DNA of 46,489 bases, taken from positions 1 to 46,489 of the forward strand of contig DATMYR010000036.1 in the NCBI GenBank assembly GCA_035560815.1, given 5' to 3'. Position numbers and translations under genes: made by a program. Source of the stretch: UBA5314 sp035560815. GTDB lineage: Bacteria > Bacillota > Syntrophomonadia > Syntrophomonadales > Syntrophomonadaceae. The notes below the pieces were generated by a model, which saw only the letters and a list, made by a program, of their open reading frames with translations, was not told the DNA's origin and made no database searches. Positions 23,990-33,182 of this stretch are shown piece by piece (the stretch's first letter is position 1; every line of letters starts with the position of its first letter).

Positions 23990-24009
23990 CCTTTCTATGA
24001 GAAAATTGG

Positions 24010-24489
24010 TTATACCCGGCCCAAGTCTTGCTCGATGGTATCTGGAGCCGGTAAATCTTCATTGTCACTTTCACTGCGCTCGGCCATATATGAAACCCTG
24101 TAATCCAGTTCGGCCAGGTGCAGCATGATCGACTTGCCTCCATCAGCTGTAGCATAGTTGATTTTATGTACAAAACTATCGTCCACAGCTCCGTTCAAAG
24201 TGCGGTATTTAATCAGCACCTTCCGTGCCGCCTGGGCCAGGGCTCTAACCTGCGCTTCACCTTCCACCGGGTCGGCATTTTTGATCCATAGAACAATGCT
24301 TAGGTAAGCGGTGGCTTCATCTTCATCACGGGTGTATGCTTCGAATTCTTCCTTCTCAATGCCGATCGACCCACCCGTGGAGGCCAGGGTCACCAGGCTG
24401 TTGGCCTTGTTCCATTCCTGGATTTCGGCCAATTCCGGAACGGAGCTTAAAAGATCATGCACCAGATTGATAATCTCAGGAGATGTCAT
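24010..24489 (-). CDS. Tail terminator/joining protein (Mu gp37-like, DUF1834-type)
   Basis: 159 residues. Pattern: N-terminal helix (EIINLVHDLLSSVPEL), a central strand pair, QVRALAQAARKVL helix and a C-terminal ELDYRVSYMAERSES strand. This matches tail-completion proteins encoded between the gpG-like gene and the sheath in Mu-type phages. It overlaps the upstream gene by 14 bases. Confidence 0.75.
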   Translation of the reverse strand: MTSPEIINLVHDLLSSVPELAEIQEWNKANSLVTLASTGGSIGIEKEEFEAYTRDEDEATAYLSIVLWIKNADPVEGEAQVRALAQAARKVLIKYRTLNGAVDDSFVHKINYATADGGKSIMLHLAELDYRVSYMAERSESDNEDLPAPDTIEQDLGRV

Positions 24490-25108
24490 TTGCTGCCTCC
24501 CAGCGGATGCCCTTTGCCCGCTGCACCGATTGTTCTAAATATGCCTTGGTTGCTTTGACAATGGCCGTTTCATCTTCGTTTTGCAGCAAGAGGTAGGGGC
24601 GGGCGGGAATCTCCACCTTCTTCAGCCGGATAAACCCACCGCTAATAGGTACAAAAAGGTAACTCTTCTTTGGCTCAATGGTTCCGCCCAGTTGGTGTAT
24701 CCTGGCATAGGGTAGGGAAGAACCTATCTCCACGCTGTTGCGCGTGATCTTGCCGACTACGACGGATTTCTTTAGATCGCCCTCACCCTGAAGTATCATT
24801 CTGCCGCCCTTCTTAGCCAGGAAGGAAGTGCGCTTGGCTACTCTGGTTTTCTCCCGCTTCAGTTTTTGAAATCCCGCCGTAGCTTCCAGCCGCTCCAGCA
24901 GCCGTCCCGAATAGATGTCCTGCGTAAAACTACTGATGGGCTTCCATTTCGGGCGTCCTTGGGACTCGAAGTTCCTGGATACCGAGCCCAGGATGATATG
25001 CCCCACGATGCCCATCAGCGGCTGGGTGTTTTCTCCCCGGGCAGCCATGCTGCCGATGATATTCATAGCCAGGTCCTGACCTTCCGTTTTCACATACACG
25101 GTTACCAT
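24476..25108 (-). CDS. Virion morphogenesis / tail completion protein (Mu gpG-like)
   Basis: 210 residues. Hallmarks are an N-terminal helix, the block SVSRNFESQGRPKWKPIS (as in 'I...F..eg.p.W.pl'), LLQGEGDLKKSVV, SSLPYARIHQLGG and the closing IPARPYLLLQNED. Family members join head and tail. It overlaps gene 25102 by 7 bases and 24489 by 14, consistent with translational coupling. Confidence 0.85.
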   Translation of the reverse strand: MVTVYVKTEGQDLAMNIIGSMAARGENTQPLMGIVGHIILGSVSRNFESQGRPKWKPISSFTQDIYSGRLLERLEATAGFQKLKREKTRVAKRTSFLAKKGGRMILQGEGDLKKSVVVGKITRNSVEIGSSLPYARIHQLGGTIEPKKSYLFVPISGGFIRLKKVEIPARPYLLLQNEDETAIVKATKAYLEQSVQRAKGIRWEAANDIS

Positions 25109-25533
25109 TCGTGGATGATCCTATCAATAGGGCTGGGCCGCATGCTGGTGCTGCTAATGGCCGGTGCGGAAGCACTTCCCGGCTGAACTGCCAGGCGTAT
25201 TCCAGGTAGACCGTCTAACTGCTGGTCAGCCATCACCTGGTCCAGATCGTTGTCGGCCCTTTTGAGAAACTGGTTGCTTAAATTGATTTGCTCCTGCCCC
25301 AATTGGTTGCTGAACACATTGGCCAGCAGGAAACCCGCCGCCATGTCCTGGGCAATGGAGAGTATGATCAGCGGTATAGGCTCTGACAGGGGCACGATAT
25401 AACGGCTTTTTAATACGGAATCAATGCGTCCCTGGGCTTTCTGGATTACCGGCCCAATCTTCTCATCCAGAAGAATCGTTTCGCTTTCCAGAAGCTCACT
25501 GGCATCCCGTACATTTTGAATGCTGCAATACAT
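25102..25533 (-). CDS. Head completion protein (Mu gp36-like, DUF1320)
   Basis: 143 residues. The helical start (MYCSIQNVRD), IGPVIQKAQGRIDSVLKSRY and PLIILSIAQDMAAGFLLA match DUF1320 proteins, which close the portal vertex. A Ser/Pro-rich tail follows. It follows the capsid gene by 23 bp. Confidence 0.85.
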   Translation of the reverse strand: MYCSIQNVRDASELLESETILLDEKIGPVIQKAQGRIDSVLKSRYIVPLSEPIPLIILSIAQDMAAGFLLANVFSNQLGQEQINLSNQFLKRADNDLDQVMADQQLDGLPGIRLAVQPGSASAPAISSTSMRPSPIDRIIHEW

Positions 25534-25556
25534 ACCCCTGTCGCCTCGCTTTCTTC

Positions 25557-26573
25557 CTACGCTACTTTAGCGGATACAATCCAATTGGGATGGAATACCC
25601 TGGGCAGGCCGTAGATGCCCACGGTGATATCAACATGGGGGTTTTTCCCTTCGCCTGACTTATCCTCAATGATCGCAAATTTCCCAGGCTGCGGTTTATC
25701 CAGAGTGCCGTTATGCAGGGTGATGGTAGACGCAAAGTCCATCATTAGTTCACTCACCGGTCCCTGCCCCCGGATAATGAACCGGTCATTAGGGATAAAA
25801 GGAGTAAAATTGCCAGCGTCATCCGTATAGCCTTCGTCATAGCAGGTGAAATCTAGTTTGGGGAAAAGAAGCTTCAGCGCTTCGGAAACGTTATCCGGAC
25901 TCAGCATTTTGGCATATTGAGTGTTCTTCAGTAGAGTTTGAATAACTGAATTCTGTGCCAGGTATCCGGCCACCGTTTGGTTGAAGTAGGCCTCCACTCC
26001 CCGGGCGCCGGTTCCCCGGAAAATCGCCATCCATGCCGATAAGTTGATCATCGGGTTTGCTTTAGCCGTAACACTCCACCGGTCATCATTAAGAAGCTCC
26101 GGTTTGTTTCCCTGGGGAAGGGAATAATCCACCGTGTACTTGACGCCGTTTTCATCCACATCCAGCTGACCTGCCACTAGCGGCTGCCAGCTTAGCCATT
26201 CCATCCTGGTTTCCAGACGGTCATCCATTTCCAACGAACGCTGCAGCACCTGGTCGCGTCCCGCCCGCTGGTTGTAAGTTCCGGCCTGGCGGGCAAAAAG
26301 TAATTCTTCTTCGCCAATTCTATAGGTTTCTTTCCAGTAGCCGGTCCCCATCCGCTTGCGGCTCTGCCCGGCCAGGGTTGCGACTTTAGGATCGGTTCCG
26401 ATATTATGAGCTTTGGTCATGCCTCGGCTCGCTTCCAGTACGTCATATTCAATGTCTTTCGAGAAATAGTCCCGCACCGGGCAGAACTTACGCCCTATGA
26501 ATTGCGCCGGGTCCACCGCACGGTTTCGTACTACATGGCTGACTTCCTGTGTAGTCGGGAATAATAAAGGCAT
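25557..26573 (-). CDS. Major capsid protein (lambda E family, HK97 fold)
   Basis: 338 residues with lambda-E family features: an N-terminal RNRAVDPAQFIGRKFCPVR, a helical RIGEEELLFARQAGTYN segment, LETRMEWLSWQPLVAGQL, and the C-terminal IPNDRFIIRGQGP and PGKFAIIEDKSGEGKNPHVD strands. It follows the decoration gene by 17 bp. Mu itself uses a different coat protein, so the head module resembles lambda-like or D3112-like relatives. Confidence 0.85.
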   Translation of the reverse strand: MPLLFPTTQEVSHVVRNRAVDPAQFIGRKFCPVRDYFSKDIEYDVLEASRGMTKAHNIGTDPKVATLAGQSRKRMGTGYWKETYRIGEEELLFARQAGTYNQRAGRDQVLQRSLEMDDRLETRMEWLSWQPLVAGQLDVDENGVKYTVDYSLPQGNKPELLNDDRWSVTAKANPMINLSAWMAIFRGTGARGVEAYFNQTVAGYLAQNSVIQTLLKNTQYAKMLSPDNVSEALKLLFPKLDFTCYDEGYTDDAGNFTPFIPNDRFIIRGQGPVSELMMDFASTITLHNGTLDKPQPGKFAIIEDKSGEGKNPHVDITVGIYGLPRVFHPNWIVSAKVA

Positions 26574-26590
26574 TCTTCTTTCCTCCTTCT

Positions 26591-27166
26591 TTAAACCGGC
26601 ACGATAGTGACGGAGTCTACTACCCGCGCCCCCAGGGCCTTCTTTGCCAGTGCATCCATGCCCACCAGCATGTTGGTATAGAACACTCCACCCAGGCAGG
26701 CTTCCGCATTAACGGCCACGTTCTGGTTGGGCACGTTCTCATTCAGGATCACCAGGGCCGTTTCCGAGCCGTCCGCCACATATATGTAGGCACCGCTGCT
26801 CTTGGCGGCTGTGAGAGCGGTTGTTACTGTGACCGTAGTGTCATCTTTGGCCGTAATTGCTCCCAGGTTTTCCACTTCCGAGCCGTCCGCTTCCTGGATG
26901 CTGACAGTCTGCCCAATAGAGAAGACCTTTGGATCTGTGACCGACAGAACGGTCTGGCCTATAGCTTCGCCAGCACTGAGCGTTGACCGGCGAACCGGAG
27001 CATACTGGCTGTCACTGCTTTTCTTGCCCAGCACCGTCCCGGCCAGCAGCTCTCCCTGGCTGGCAGCAATCAATACTGATACGATAGGCCCGGCGAATCC
27101 GAGGAAAGCCAGAATCTTTCTGTCCTGGTAGGTCTCAACCGTCTGTATCCCAGGGACCATTACCAT
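26591..27166 (-). CDS. Head decoration protein (lambda gpD-like)
   Basis: 191 residues. The start (MVMVPGIQTVETYQDRKIL) leads into GELLAGTVLGKKSSDSQYAPV, the pattern of gpD-type decoration proteins. A Thr/Val-rich beta insert follows (residues ~60-125), then the end EACLGGVFYTNMLVGMD. It lies between the protease/scaffold and the capsid gene, as in Mu-like heads. AAAGGACG precedes the start. Confidence 0.8.
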   Translation of the reverse strand: MVMVPGIQTVETYQDRKILAFLGFAGPIVSVLIAASQGELLAGTVLGKKSSDSQYAPVRRSTLSAGEAIGQTVLSVTDPKVFSIGQTVSIQEADGSEVENLGAITAKDDTTVTVTTALTAAKSSGAYIYVADGSETALVILNENVPNQNVAVNAEACLGGVFYTNMLVGMDALAKKALGARVVDSVTIVPV

Positions 27167-27181
27167 GTTTCCACGTCCTTT

Positions 27182-28198
27182 CTACAGCACATAGGTGCCG
27201 TCTTCGTTGATTTTCCCGCCCATTGCCAGCACGTCCTCATCCGCCAGCTTCTTGATCGCTTCCGGAGAATCTGCAGGAGCTTCCTGTCTTCCCATCTGAA
27301 CCAACTTGATGCGATGCTCCTCGGGCAGGGCTTCCAGTGAGGCATAGAGCTGCTCCGCCAGGCTGATCTCTTTGTTGTCGGCCAGCTTGATCATGGTGCT
27401 GGCCGCTGCCGGGTTGGCCAGCAGCACTGCTTTTACCGGCTCGCACATGGCGGGCGGAATGCCTTTGGCCACCAGATCAGCCAGACGGCTTTCCACCTGT
27501 GCTGACCAGGCTGCGTTTTCAGCGGCGCTGATTCTTCCTTCCGCTAATTTCATTTGTTCTTGGGATTGGGCCAGTTGCGTCTTCAGCGCATCTACTTCGT
27601 TCAGCTTGGCGCGTTCATCCATCGTCAAACCGCTGGTGCCAGGTACGGCGGTCTTTAGTTTCTCAATGAAACTATTCAGGACTTCTGAAAACTTCTTTAC
27701 CAGGGTGTCGTCCACTCTCGTTACCTCCTCTTCGTAATCCAGGTATACTTCGTCAGGGTGTTCAGCCAGGGCCACCGTATCCGGCAGCCGGGTTAAAAAG
27801 GGTTCGTTGGTCAAGCCGATCGCCATCAGAGTCGGCCCTGCCTTCATCCCGCTTTCCTTGTTGGTATAGTTCTCCTGATATTCCGGGCTGGCGAAGCGGA
27901 ACCGCTTCTCCCGGATTGCTGACACGATTTCATCTCCTGTTGGATGGGCCAGGGCAAAAAGTACCGGACCTTCTTGGACAACGTCGTACACCCAGGCTTC
28001 CGCCGGAGCATCCCCGAAAGTGGGGGCGTTATCCTTCGTATGACCTAGCCGGATATATGGCGGGCGGCCTAAGACATTCTTATGGAAATTTTCAATAATG
28101 GAATCGAACTTCTCCTGAGTGCCTTCTAAATTTCCATATTGAGGATGTTTCCATTTACCCAATCGGAAAAAGGGTACCTTGATCGTCTTATCATCCAC
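27182..28198 (-). CDS. Mu gpI-like prohead protease with scaffold
   Basis: 338 residues. The N-terminal half carries the family's motifs (FFRLGKWKHPQYGNLEGT, YIRLGHTKDNAPTFGDAPAEAWV, FRFASPEYQ) with the catalytic His and Ser presumably within RLGH and RFASPE. The C-terminal half is a coiled coil (LNEVDALKTQLAQSQEQMKL) of the type used as internal scaffold. In Mu the same gene makes both protease (I) and scaffold (Z) from an internal start; I did not identify a clear internal start here. Confidence 0.85.
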   Translation of the reverse strand: MDDKTIKVPFFRLGKWKHPQYGNLEGTQEKFDSIIENFHKNVLGRPPYIRLGHTKDNAPTFGDAPAEAWVYDVVQEGPVLFALAHPTGDEIVSAIREKRFRFASPEYQENYTNKESGMKAGPTLMAIGLTNEPFLTRLPDTVALAEHPDEVYLDYEEEVTRVDDTLVKKFSEVLNSFIEKLKTAVPGTSGLTMDERAKLNEVDALKTQLAQSQEQMKLAEGRISAAENAAWSAQVESRLADLVAKGIPPAMCEPVKAVLLANPAAASTMIKLADNKEISLAEQLYASLEALPEEHRIKLVQMGRQEAPADSPEAIKKLADEDVLAMGGKINEDGTYVL

Positions 28199-28367
28199 CG
28201 GTAAACCTCCTTTCTAAAATCCTCTGATTTCTAATAAACCCCCGTTAGTAACCGTTACTAACATTGAGGTAGACCTACAGTACCGGACATGCTATAAAGA
28301 GTTGTTTTCGGGCCTCACAGAACCCCGAAATCCATAAAAACACAAGGTAACACCCATTGTATAGTCA
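28199..28367. promoter_or_regulatory. Intergenic control region with two inverted repeats
   Basis: GTTAGTAA-CCG-TTACTAAC (28244-28262) is perfectly palindromic. TTTCGGG (28306-28312) and CCCGAAA (28324-28330) form a second 7-bp hairpin. It is the only sizeable gap in the head operon, and may hold a secondary promoter or processing site ahead of the protease gene. The minus-strand tail after the second hairpin (ACAACTCTTT) is only weakly terminator-like. Confidence 0.4.
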
Positions 28368-29201
28368 TCATGCCGCCCATCCCTTGGGTAGAGGAGCAGC
28401 ATAACTCCAGTCTAAATTACGTTTCACAATCAGCTCCGGCTGATAGGCGGAATAGACCGGGTCTAATACCGACCTGCAGCGTCCATGCAAGGGCGGCGTA
28501 TTAGATCCTAGCTGCGGATCATCCATCGCCATCAGTAAACCGTGGCGGCTGATGCAGATTTGGGATGTCCGGAAATCTCGGATGGCGGAGAAGCGCACAT
28601 AGTCCACCAGGTTTTCCCGGTACCCCACCAGGCGTCCCCGGTTGTATCCGTAGGTGGTTTCCGTGGTGGTGATCAGAGACGCCCGTTCCTGCGTACTGTT
28701 CAGCAGTGCTTCCAAGGCCACTTCCGCTTCCGGGCGGGCAGTCCCGGCCAGGAAGCTGCTCATGATCTTTTTCATTCCCGCCAGCATGCTTCCGTCCACA
28801 TCACCGGCAAGAGCAACCGACCGGGCTTCCATGGCTTTAATGGCCTTCTCAGGAATCACCCGGGGATCGTCAGTATAGTTAAAGTCAAAAGTCGGATAGT
28901 CCGCCAGCTTTCGCCCCTTGCCCCGGTACTGCCGGTGCAGATCGTCTACCAGGAGCTGCGCGTGGGCTTGTCCCGCCATGAGCATCTCCACCGCATGATT
29001 ACTTATGATTCGAGCCAGGGTTCCTGCATTGGTGGTAATAGCCGGGGCCTGCGCCAAGGCTCTGGGTCCGCCGATCCGCTGCAGACGTTCGTATTCCCGC
29101 CAGGGTATGCTGTCAAAGGTCTGATGAATCCACCGGTCCCAGCGGGACAGCACCTGCTTTTCAGTTACATCTAACTGTTTGTAAAGCCGCTGTGGGTCCA
29201 C
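28368..29201 (-). CDS. Phage head morphogenesis / minor head protein (Mu gpF-like)
   Basis: 277 residues. The C-terminal half holds the gpF domain: ITTTETTYGYNRGRLVGYRE, VRFSAIRDFRTSQICISRHG and the TPPLHGRCRSVL motif, with conserved His and Cys. The N-terminal half is helical. It overlaps the portal gene by a single base (29201), the standard arrangement. Confidence 0.9.
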   Translation of the reverse strand: MDPQRLYKQLDVTEKQVLSRWDRWIHQTFDSIPWREYERLQRIGGPRALAQAPAITTNAGTLARIISNHAVEMLMAGQAHAQLLVDDLHRQYRGKGRKLADYPTFDFNYTDDPRVIPEKAIKAMEARSVALAGDVDGSMLAGMKKIMSSFLAGTARPEAEVALEALLNSTQERASLITTTETTYGYNRGRLVGYRENLVDYVRFSAIRDFRTSQICISRHGLLMAMDDPQLGSNTPPLHGRCRSVLDPVYSAYQPELIVKRNLDWSYAAPLPKGWAA

Positions 29202-30475
29202 TAGGCACCCGCCTCCCCATCCTGGTTAGCCCGAAGATAATGGGCATAAGCCGCTGAAGCTTTTTCCTTGACCGCCGGTTGCCGGTCGGGAAGCCCGAAA
29301 TTATCACGGGTATATTTAAAATCCTCCTCGGTAGACGGGTCCATATATCCCGCATTGGTTAAACCGATAAAGACTTCAGACAAGATCTTCAGCATCTCCG
29401 CGCTGGGCTTGTGATCCTGGAAATCACCCCAATTCTTCTGGGTGCCAAAGTTGTATGTGATCAGCCGGGAAATAAATTGATCCAGCAGGACTTCTTTTAA
29501 CTGAGAGAATATGGCTTTCGCCATTAACATAAACCCATCGAAATGGGATTGCCCTAGGGCCAGGCTCCCCGATCGGGCACCCTCGTCAAAGACCAGGGAG
29601 GGAACCAGGAGTCCCCGGGAAAGCATTTTATTATAGTAGGAAACCGCTCCATTGAAAGCGTCTCCGGTACCGGCGCCGCCAGAGGCCACCGTCTCCACTC
29701 TAGGCAGCTGCCCTTTTCCTGTTGATTCCCGGGCAGAGAAAACCAAGGCGGTGCCATTTTGCATATTGGCAAGCACCCGGGTGGCATAGTCCAGCTGGCT
29801 TACCTCCTCACCGGTGTCTGGATCTTTCACCATACCATCCTGAACCAGGGCGGCCAGGATCGGCGTGCCGAACTTGTCCAGGGCACGTACCCACATTTTC
29901 AAGACCGCATCTTTGAGCAGCCAGTTTTTGCGCATAGGCTTGAAAGCGCTTTTGCCGTAGTAGTTGTTGAAGCGTTTGCGATAGCTGAACACCAGGCACT
30001 TTTCAGCAGGTATGTCCACTCCCAAGGCCTGCTGCTGATTGACCTGGCGGACCATTTGCAGGCGGCCCCGCTCGTTAACATGAAAGGTTATAGAATACGG
30101 ATGGTAGGTGGCCAGGTAATCCAGGACCATGTTTCGACCAGCAGCCTTCCATACGATCTCTGTCGCCGAATATCCCGCCCATACCGCCGACAGGATATCC
30201 TCACAGGCCAGAGTCAGGCTTCCGTCCATCCCTTCAAAACAATCATGGATGAATGTCTGTATTTTCTCATCCGGATGCGTATATTCACCCAGGAAAGAGA
30301 TCACCGCCAGGGTCAGAAAGTAGAAGGCTGCCGATACAGTTTCATCCGTGTCCAGCATGCGTTCAAACTCCAGGACCAAAGTGGCATCGGGATTTAAGAC
30401 CGCTCCGTCGAAGAGGTTGAAAGTACTTTGCAGCTGACTTCCTATTTGTCCGATTTCCGGGTTATATATCGGCAT
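29201..30475 (-). CDS. Portal protein (Mu gp29-like, DUF935)
   Basis: 424 residues. DUF935 blocks are visible: RMLDTDETVSAAFYFLTLAV, a helix with EDILSAVWAGYSATEIVWK, CLVFSYRKRFNNYYGKSAFKP, ALDKFGTPILAAL and the C-terminal SGSLALGQSHFDGF with LLDQFISRLITYNFG. It forms the dodecameric DNA-entry vertex. It lies directly between terminase and gpF genes. Confidence 0.9.
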   Translation of the reverse strand: MPIYNPEIGQIGSQLQSTFNLFDGAVLNPDATLVLEFERMLDTDETVSAAFYFLTLAVISFLGEYTHPDEKIQTFIHDCFEGMDGSLTLACEDILSAVWAGYSATEIVWKAAGRNMVLDYLATYHPYSITFHVNERGRLQMVRQVNQQQALGVDIPAEKCLVFSYRKRFNNYYGKSAFKPMRKNWLLKDAVLKMWVRALDKFGTPILAALVQDGMVKDPDTGEEVSQLDYATRVLANMQNGTALVFSARESTGKGQLPRVETVASGGAGTGDAFNGAVSYYNKMLSRGLLVPSLVFDEGARSGSLALGQSHFDGFMLMAKAIFSQLKEVLLDQFISRLITYNFGTQKNWGDFQDHKPSAEMLKILSEVFIGLTNAGYMDPSTEEDFKYTRDNFGLPDRQPAVKEKASAAYAHYLRANQDGEAGA

Positions 30476-30489
30476 GTAGCTGTCCTCCG

Positions 30490-32127
30490 TTACCAGTTGA
30501 TTTCTGATGCAATATTTTTTCCCACTACCTTGCCTCCGGTGATCCCGCCCTGCTGCCTGCGACCCCCGGAAAGAAAGTCCAATGCTAAGCGGGCGGAGTT
30601 GATGGCCATACCAAAATGGTTTTCCACATTCTTTTTGTACGACAGGCGCTTTTGCCCATCAGCGCCCACTCCTTCTTCTTTGACCAACTTTTTAAGGTGC
30701 CGCTTGATTTCATCAAGGGTCTTTTCTTCTTCTACAGTTCGCGGCTTGAAAAGCAAGGCCTGGGGCGGGTTGGTGCCGAAAAGGGAAGTAGTCTCATCCA
30801 GAGACTCATCACGGTCCACCTGGATCACCCGCACCTCTTTTTCATCCTCACCCTCGGTAGTCTCCTTATAGGTGCCCTTAAAGTACTGGATAAAGCCGGT
30901 AGCCTTATCGAGTACACGCACCACCCGTTTGGACTCCGTCTTGTAGGGCATGGCGTCTATAATCAAGCAACCTGCATTATATGCGGCTTCCAACCCCGGG
31001 ATCATTTCCAACAGTATTTCAACATCAACATGCCAGGCGGCTATGATCCGGAAGCCTTCTTCAAAAGGGGCTAGAACCGCGATGTGCGCAAGGTCTCCCA
31101 TGTCTATGCCTATTCCACAGGGTACATCCGACGTATCCTGGAAGTAATAGTCGCTGGCGGCTTCCACGATCTCCAATACTTTGGAGCCGATGGGCTGCAT
31201 GTCACCGCTATCCGCTATGGCCAGGACGCTTCGACGGAATCGGGCAATTTTGTTCGGCTTGCCCAGGGCCTTTATCCACCGGTCCCATATAAGGTCAAGA
31301 CGGGCTTCCTTAATGGCCAGTTGCGGTGCCCGATAGCCCCGCAAACCTATGCGCTCGGGATGTTCAGGAGTCCAACATCCCTGATCCACGTCCAAGGGTT
31401 TGCCGCACTGGACGCAATATAGAAAAACCTTTCCACCATTTAATCGGTCATCCTGCATATTGTCCGGGAACTCTTCTTCCAGGATCGACTCGCGACCGCA
31501 GTTCTCGCAGGTGACAATCCACTTTTGCATATCACTTTGGTGGTATAGTTCATCGATGCCATCTTCTTCATAAATGGGAGCACTGAAGTAGCGTTGCCAT
31601 CCAAGCTTGGAAGCCAGAATGCGGTCCTCAGCCAGCTCCATATTTTCCCGGTTGATGAGAGCTACTTCGTCGAACAGTATTTCATCTGCTGGAATAGAGA
31701 TTGCGCCGCTTTTACTAAATAGACCCAATAGATAAAAGAAGTGGGTTCCTATCTGCTTTAGGCCTGCCTGATCAGTGCCCAGCAGGCGGGATTTCAAGTA
31801 CTTTGAGCGATCCACATAGGGATCTAAACGGGTCTGACCAAAACGGTTGGCTAACTTATCGTTAGGCAAGTAATAGATCGCATTAGCTTCACGAATATCC
31901 ACCATGTAGAAAGAGTGCGCTAGGAATAAGGTTGAAAATCCGGTCTGAGCGCCTTTTTCAATGGTTACATGCGGGTGGGAAAATATAGCCTGAATGATGT
32001 CCGCCATAAAGGCCCGGCTGTTGACCAGATAAGGGGAGCGATCATCCAGGACTATATGACGGCTGCAGTATTCTTCAAAGCTGATTCCCGCCTGGCTGGT
32101 GCCTACCAGATCCTTTACCAGTCCCAT
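30490..32127 (-). CDS. Terminase large subunit
   Basis: 545 residues. An ATPase with EKGAQTGFSTL as a degenerate Walker A and EILFDEVAL as Walker B, followed by a nuclease domain (GIGIDMGDLAHIAVLAP, CLIIDAMPYKTESK, HFGMAINSARLAL). Two CxxC pairs (CENCG and CVQCG, ~residues 210-250) make a zinc-binding insert like that of gpA-type terminases. It packages DNA by headful from the Mu-like pac end. Its start is coupled to the gene at 32128. Confidence 0.9.
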   Translation of the reverse strand: MGLVKDLVGTSQAGISFEEYCSRHIVLDDRSPYLVNSRAFMADIIQAIFSHPHVTIEKGAQTGFSTLFLAHSFYMVDIREANAIYYLPNDKLANRFGQTRLDPYVDRSKYLKSRLLGTDQAGLKQIGTHFFYLLGLFSKSGAISIPADEILFDEVALINRENMELAEDRILASKLGWQRYFSAPIYEEDGIDELYHQSDMQKWIVTCENCGRESILEEEFPDNMQDDRLNGGKVFLYCVQCGKPLDVDQGCWTPEHPERIGLRGYRAPQLAIKEARLDLIWDRWIKALGKPNKIARFRRSVLAIADSGDMQPIGSKVLEIVEAASDYYFQDTSDVPCGIGIDMGDLAHIAVLAPFEEGFRIIAAWHVDVEILLEMIPGLEAAYNAGCLIIDAMPYKTESKRVVRVLDKATGFIQYFKGTYKETTEGEDEKEVRVIQVDRDESLDETTSLFGTNPPQALLFKPRTVEEEKTLDEIKRHLKKLVKEEGVGADGQKRLSYKKNVENHFGMAINSARLALDFLSGGRRQQGGITGGKVVGKNIASEINW

Positions 32128-32310
32128 CTAATCCTCCATCATGCGCATAGCCAGTTCGGCCTTGATTTCATCCTTGAAAGACTTACGGCCCACCGTGCTC
32201 AACCTCTCAACTTCCGTTTTGACGAAGTCTTGCAAGGCATAACCTAGAAGCAAAGTAGTAAACCCGACTGATCTGCCTTTGATAATATGTAGGTGAACGT
32301 TTTGGTTCAT
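32128..32310 (-). CDS. Small terminase-linked protein (60 aa)
   Basis: The family is not recognised. Its last ~16 residues (FKDEIKAELAMRMMED) echo the end of the upstream gp27-like protein (KKEVKAELS ... VANRMMED). The ATG-GAG-GAT-TAG end carries the GGAGG Shine-Dalgarno of the next gene in both cases, which partly explains the similarity. The N-terminal half, with KGRSVGFTTLLLGYALQDFV, is unlike gp27. It may be a duplicated tail fragment joined to a new head. Confidence 0.5.
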   Translation of the reverse strand: MNQNVHLHIIKGRSVGFTTLLLGYALQDFVKTEVERLSTVGRKSFKDEIKAELAMRMMED

Positions 32311-32877
32311 TTAATCCTCCATCATCCGATTGGCCACTCTATCTGCTACTTCCATTAGTCTGCGGCTGAGTTCTGGTTCCTGTCCGGAAAGCTCCGCCTT
32401 GACCTCTTTTTTGAATTGCTCCAATGCCACCTTGGTTCGTTTCTCAATATCTGATTTAACCCGGTCTTTATAGACCTTCGTTCTGGATAAGCTGACGATC
32501 AGGCGACCGGCTGCGGCCAAATCCATCTGGTCGAACTCTTCTTGGGCGGTGGCGATCTTCTCAGTGAGGCTGGTAATCAGCATCCGCATAGACGCTTCCG
32601 TGTAGTCTACATCCGGATCTTGCTTAACGGCGTCCACCAGCAGCCGGGTCTGCTCCTGCACTTCACTGAGCCTTTTGGCTACCGCATTCTGCCGAAGTGC
32701 GTAGCGACCTACGGCGGATTTGGAAATCTCGTACCCTTGTTCTTGGAGATACAGCGCAATATCCAGGTATGTATTGCTCGTGTCCATGAGCAGCAGCCGG
32801 ACCATGTCTTTAATATCTTCGGGCAGGGCATCGATCTTACAACGTATGCGGGAGCGCTTTTTCTTCTCATCGCTCAT
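32311..32877 (-). CDS. Small terminase subunit (Mu gp27-like, DUF3486)
   Basis: 188 residues. The DUF3486 pattern is clear: a basic N-terminus (KKKRSRIRCKIDALP), an HTH (SNTYLDIALYLQEQGYEISKSAVGRYAL), and a long helical, charged C-terminal half with DPDVDYTEASMRMLI. It recognises phage DNA for packaging. Starts by overlapping gene 32877 at one base. Confidence 0.9.
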   Translation of the reverse strand: MSDEKKKRSRIRCKIDALPEDIKDMVRLLLMDTSNTYLDIALYLQEQGYEISKSAVGRYALRQNAVAKRLSEVQEQTRLLVDAVKQDPDVDYTEASMRMLITSLTEKIATAQEEFDQMDLAAAGRLIVSLSRTKVYKDRVKSDIEKRTKVALEQFKKEVKAELSGQEPELSRRLMEVADRVANRMMED

Positions 32878-33182
32878 TACATGTCCACCCCGGGGTCGGA
32901 TATAGTTCCTTCGGCCAAATCCACACCTTTGGCAGTCAGTTCAATTATGTCATCGTCCTCGAAACCCTGAATACATCCTTGCGTAAATCTGATATACCCT
33001 TTATCAGCCAGATAGGAGACTACCTTTGCCACATCAGCTTCCATCGTCATGCCTTTGGTGAGAAGAGACGTCTTTATATGCTTAAGCGAGATCGGAGTAG
33101 GGTAAAAGAGTACGGCAGTGCGCAAAAACACGCCCCGGAGCATTTTGTTTTTTGTTACCTGGACACCATCCGGATAGCTCAT
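32877..33182 (-). CDS. Mu gp26-like winged-helix protein
   Basis: 101 residues with a winged-helix layout: RGVFLRTAVLFYPTPISLKH, TMEADVAKVVSYLADKGYIRF, then DDDIIELTAKGVDLAEG. In Mu-like phages this small gene lies between the Gp25-like coiled-coil gene and gp27, as here, and its role is unknown. It overlaps both neighbours by one or a few bases. Confidence 0.75.
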   Translation of the reverse strand: MSYPDGVQVTKNKMLRGVFLRTAVLFYPTPISLKHIKTSLLTKGMTMEADVAKVVSYLADKGYIRFTQGCIQGFEDDDIIELTAKGVDLAEGTISDPGVDM

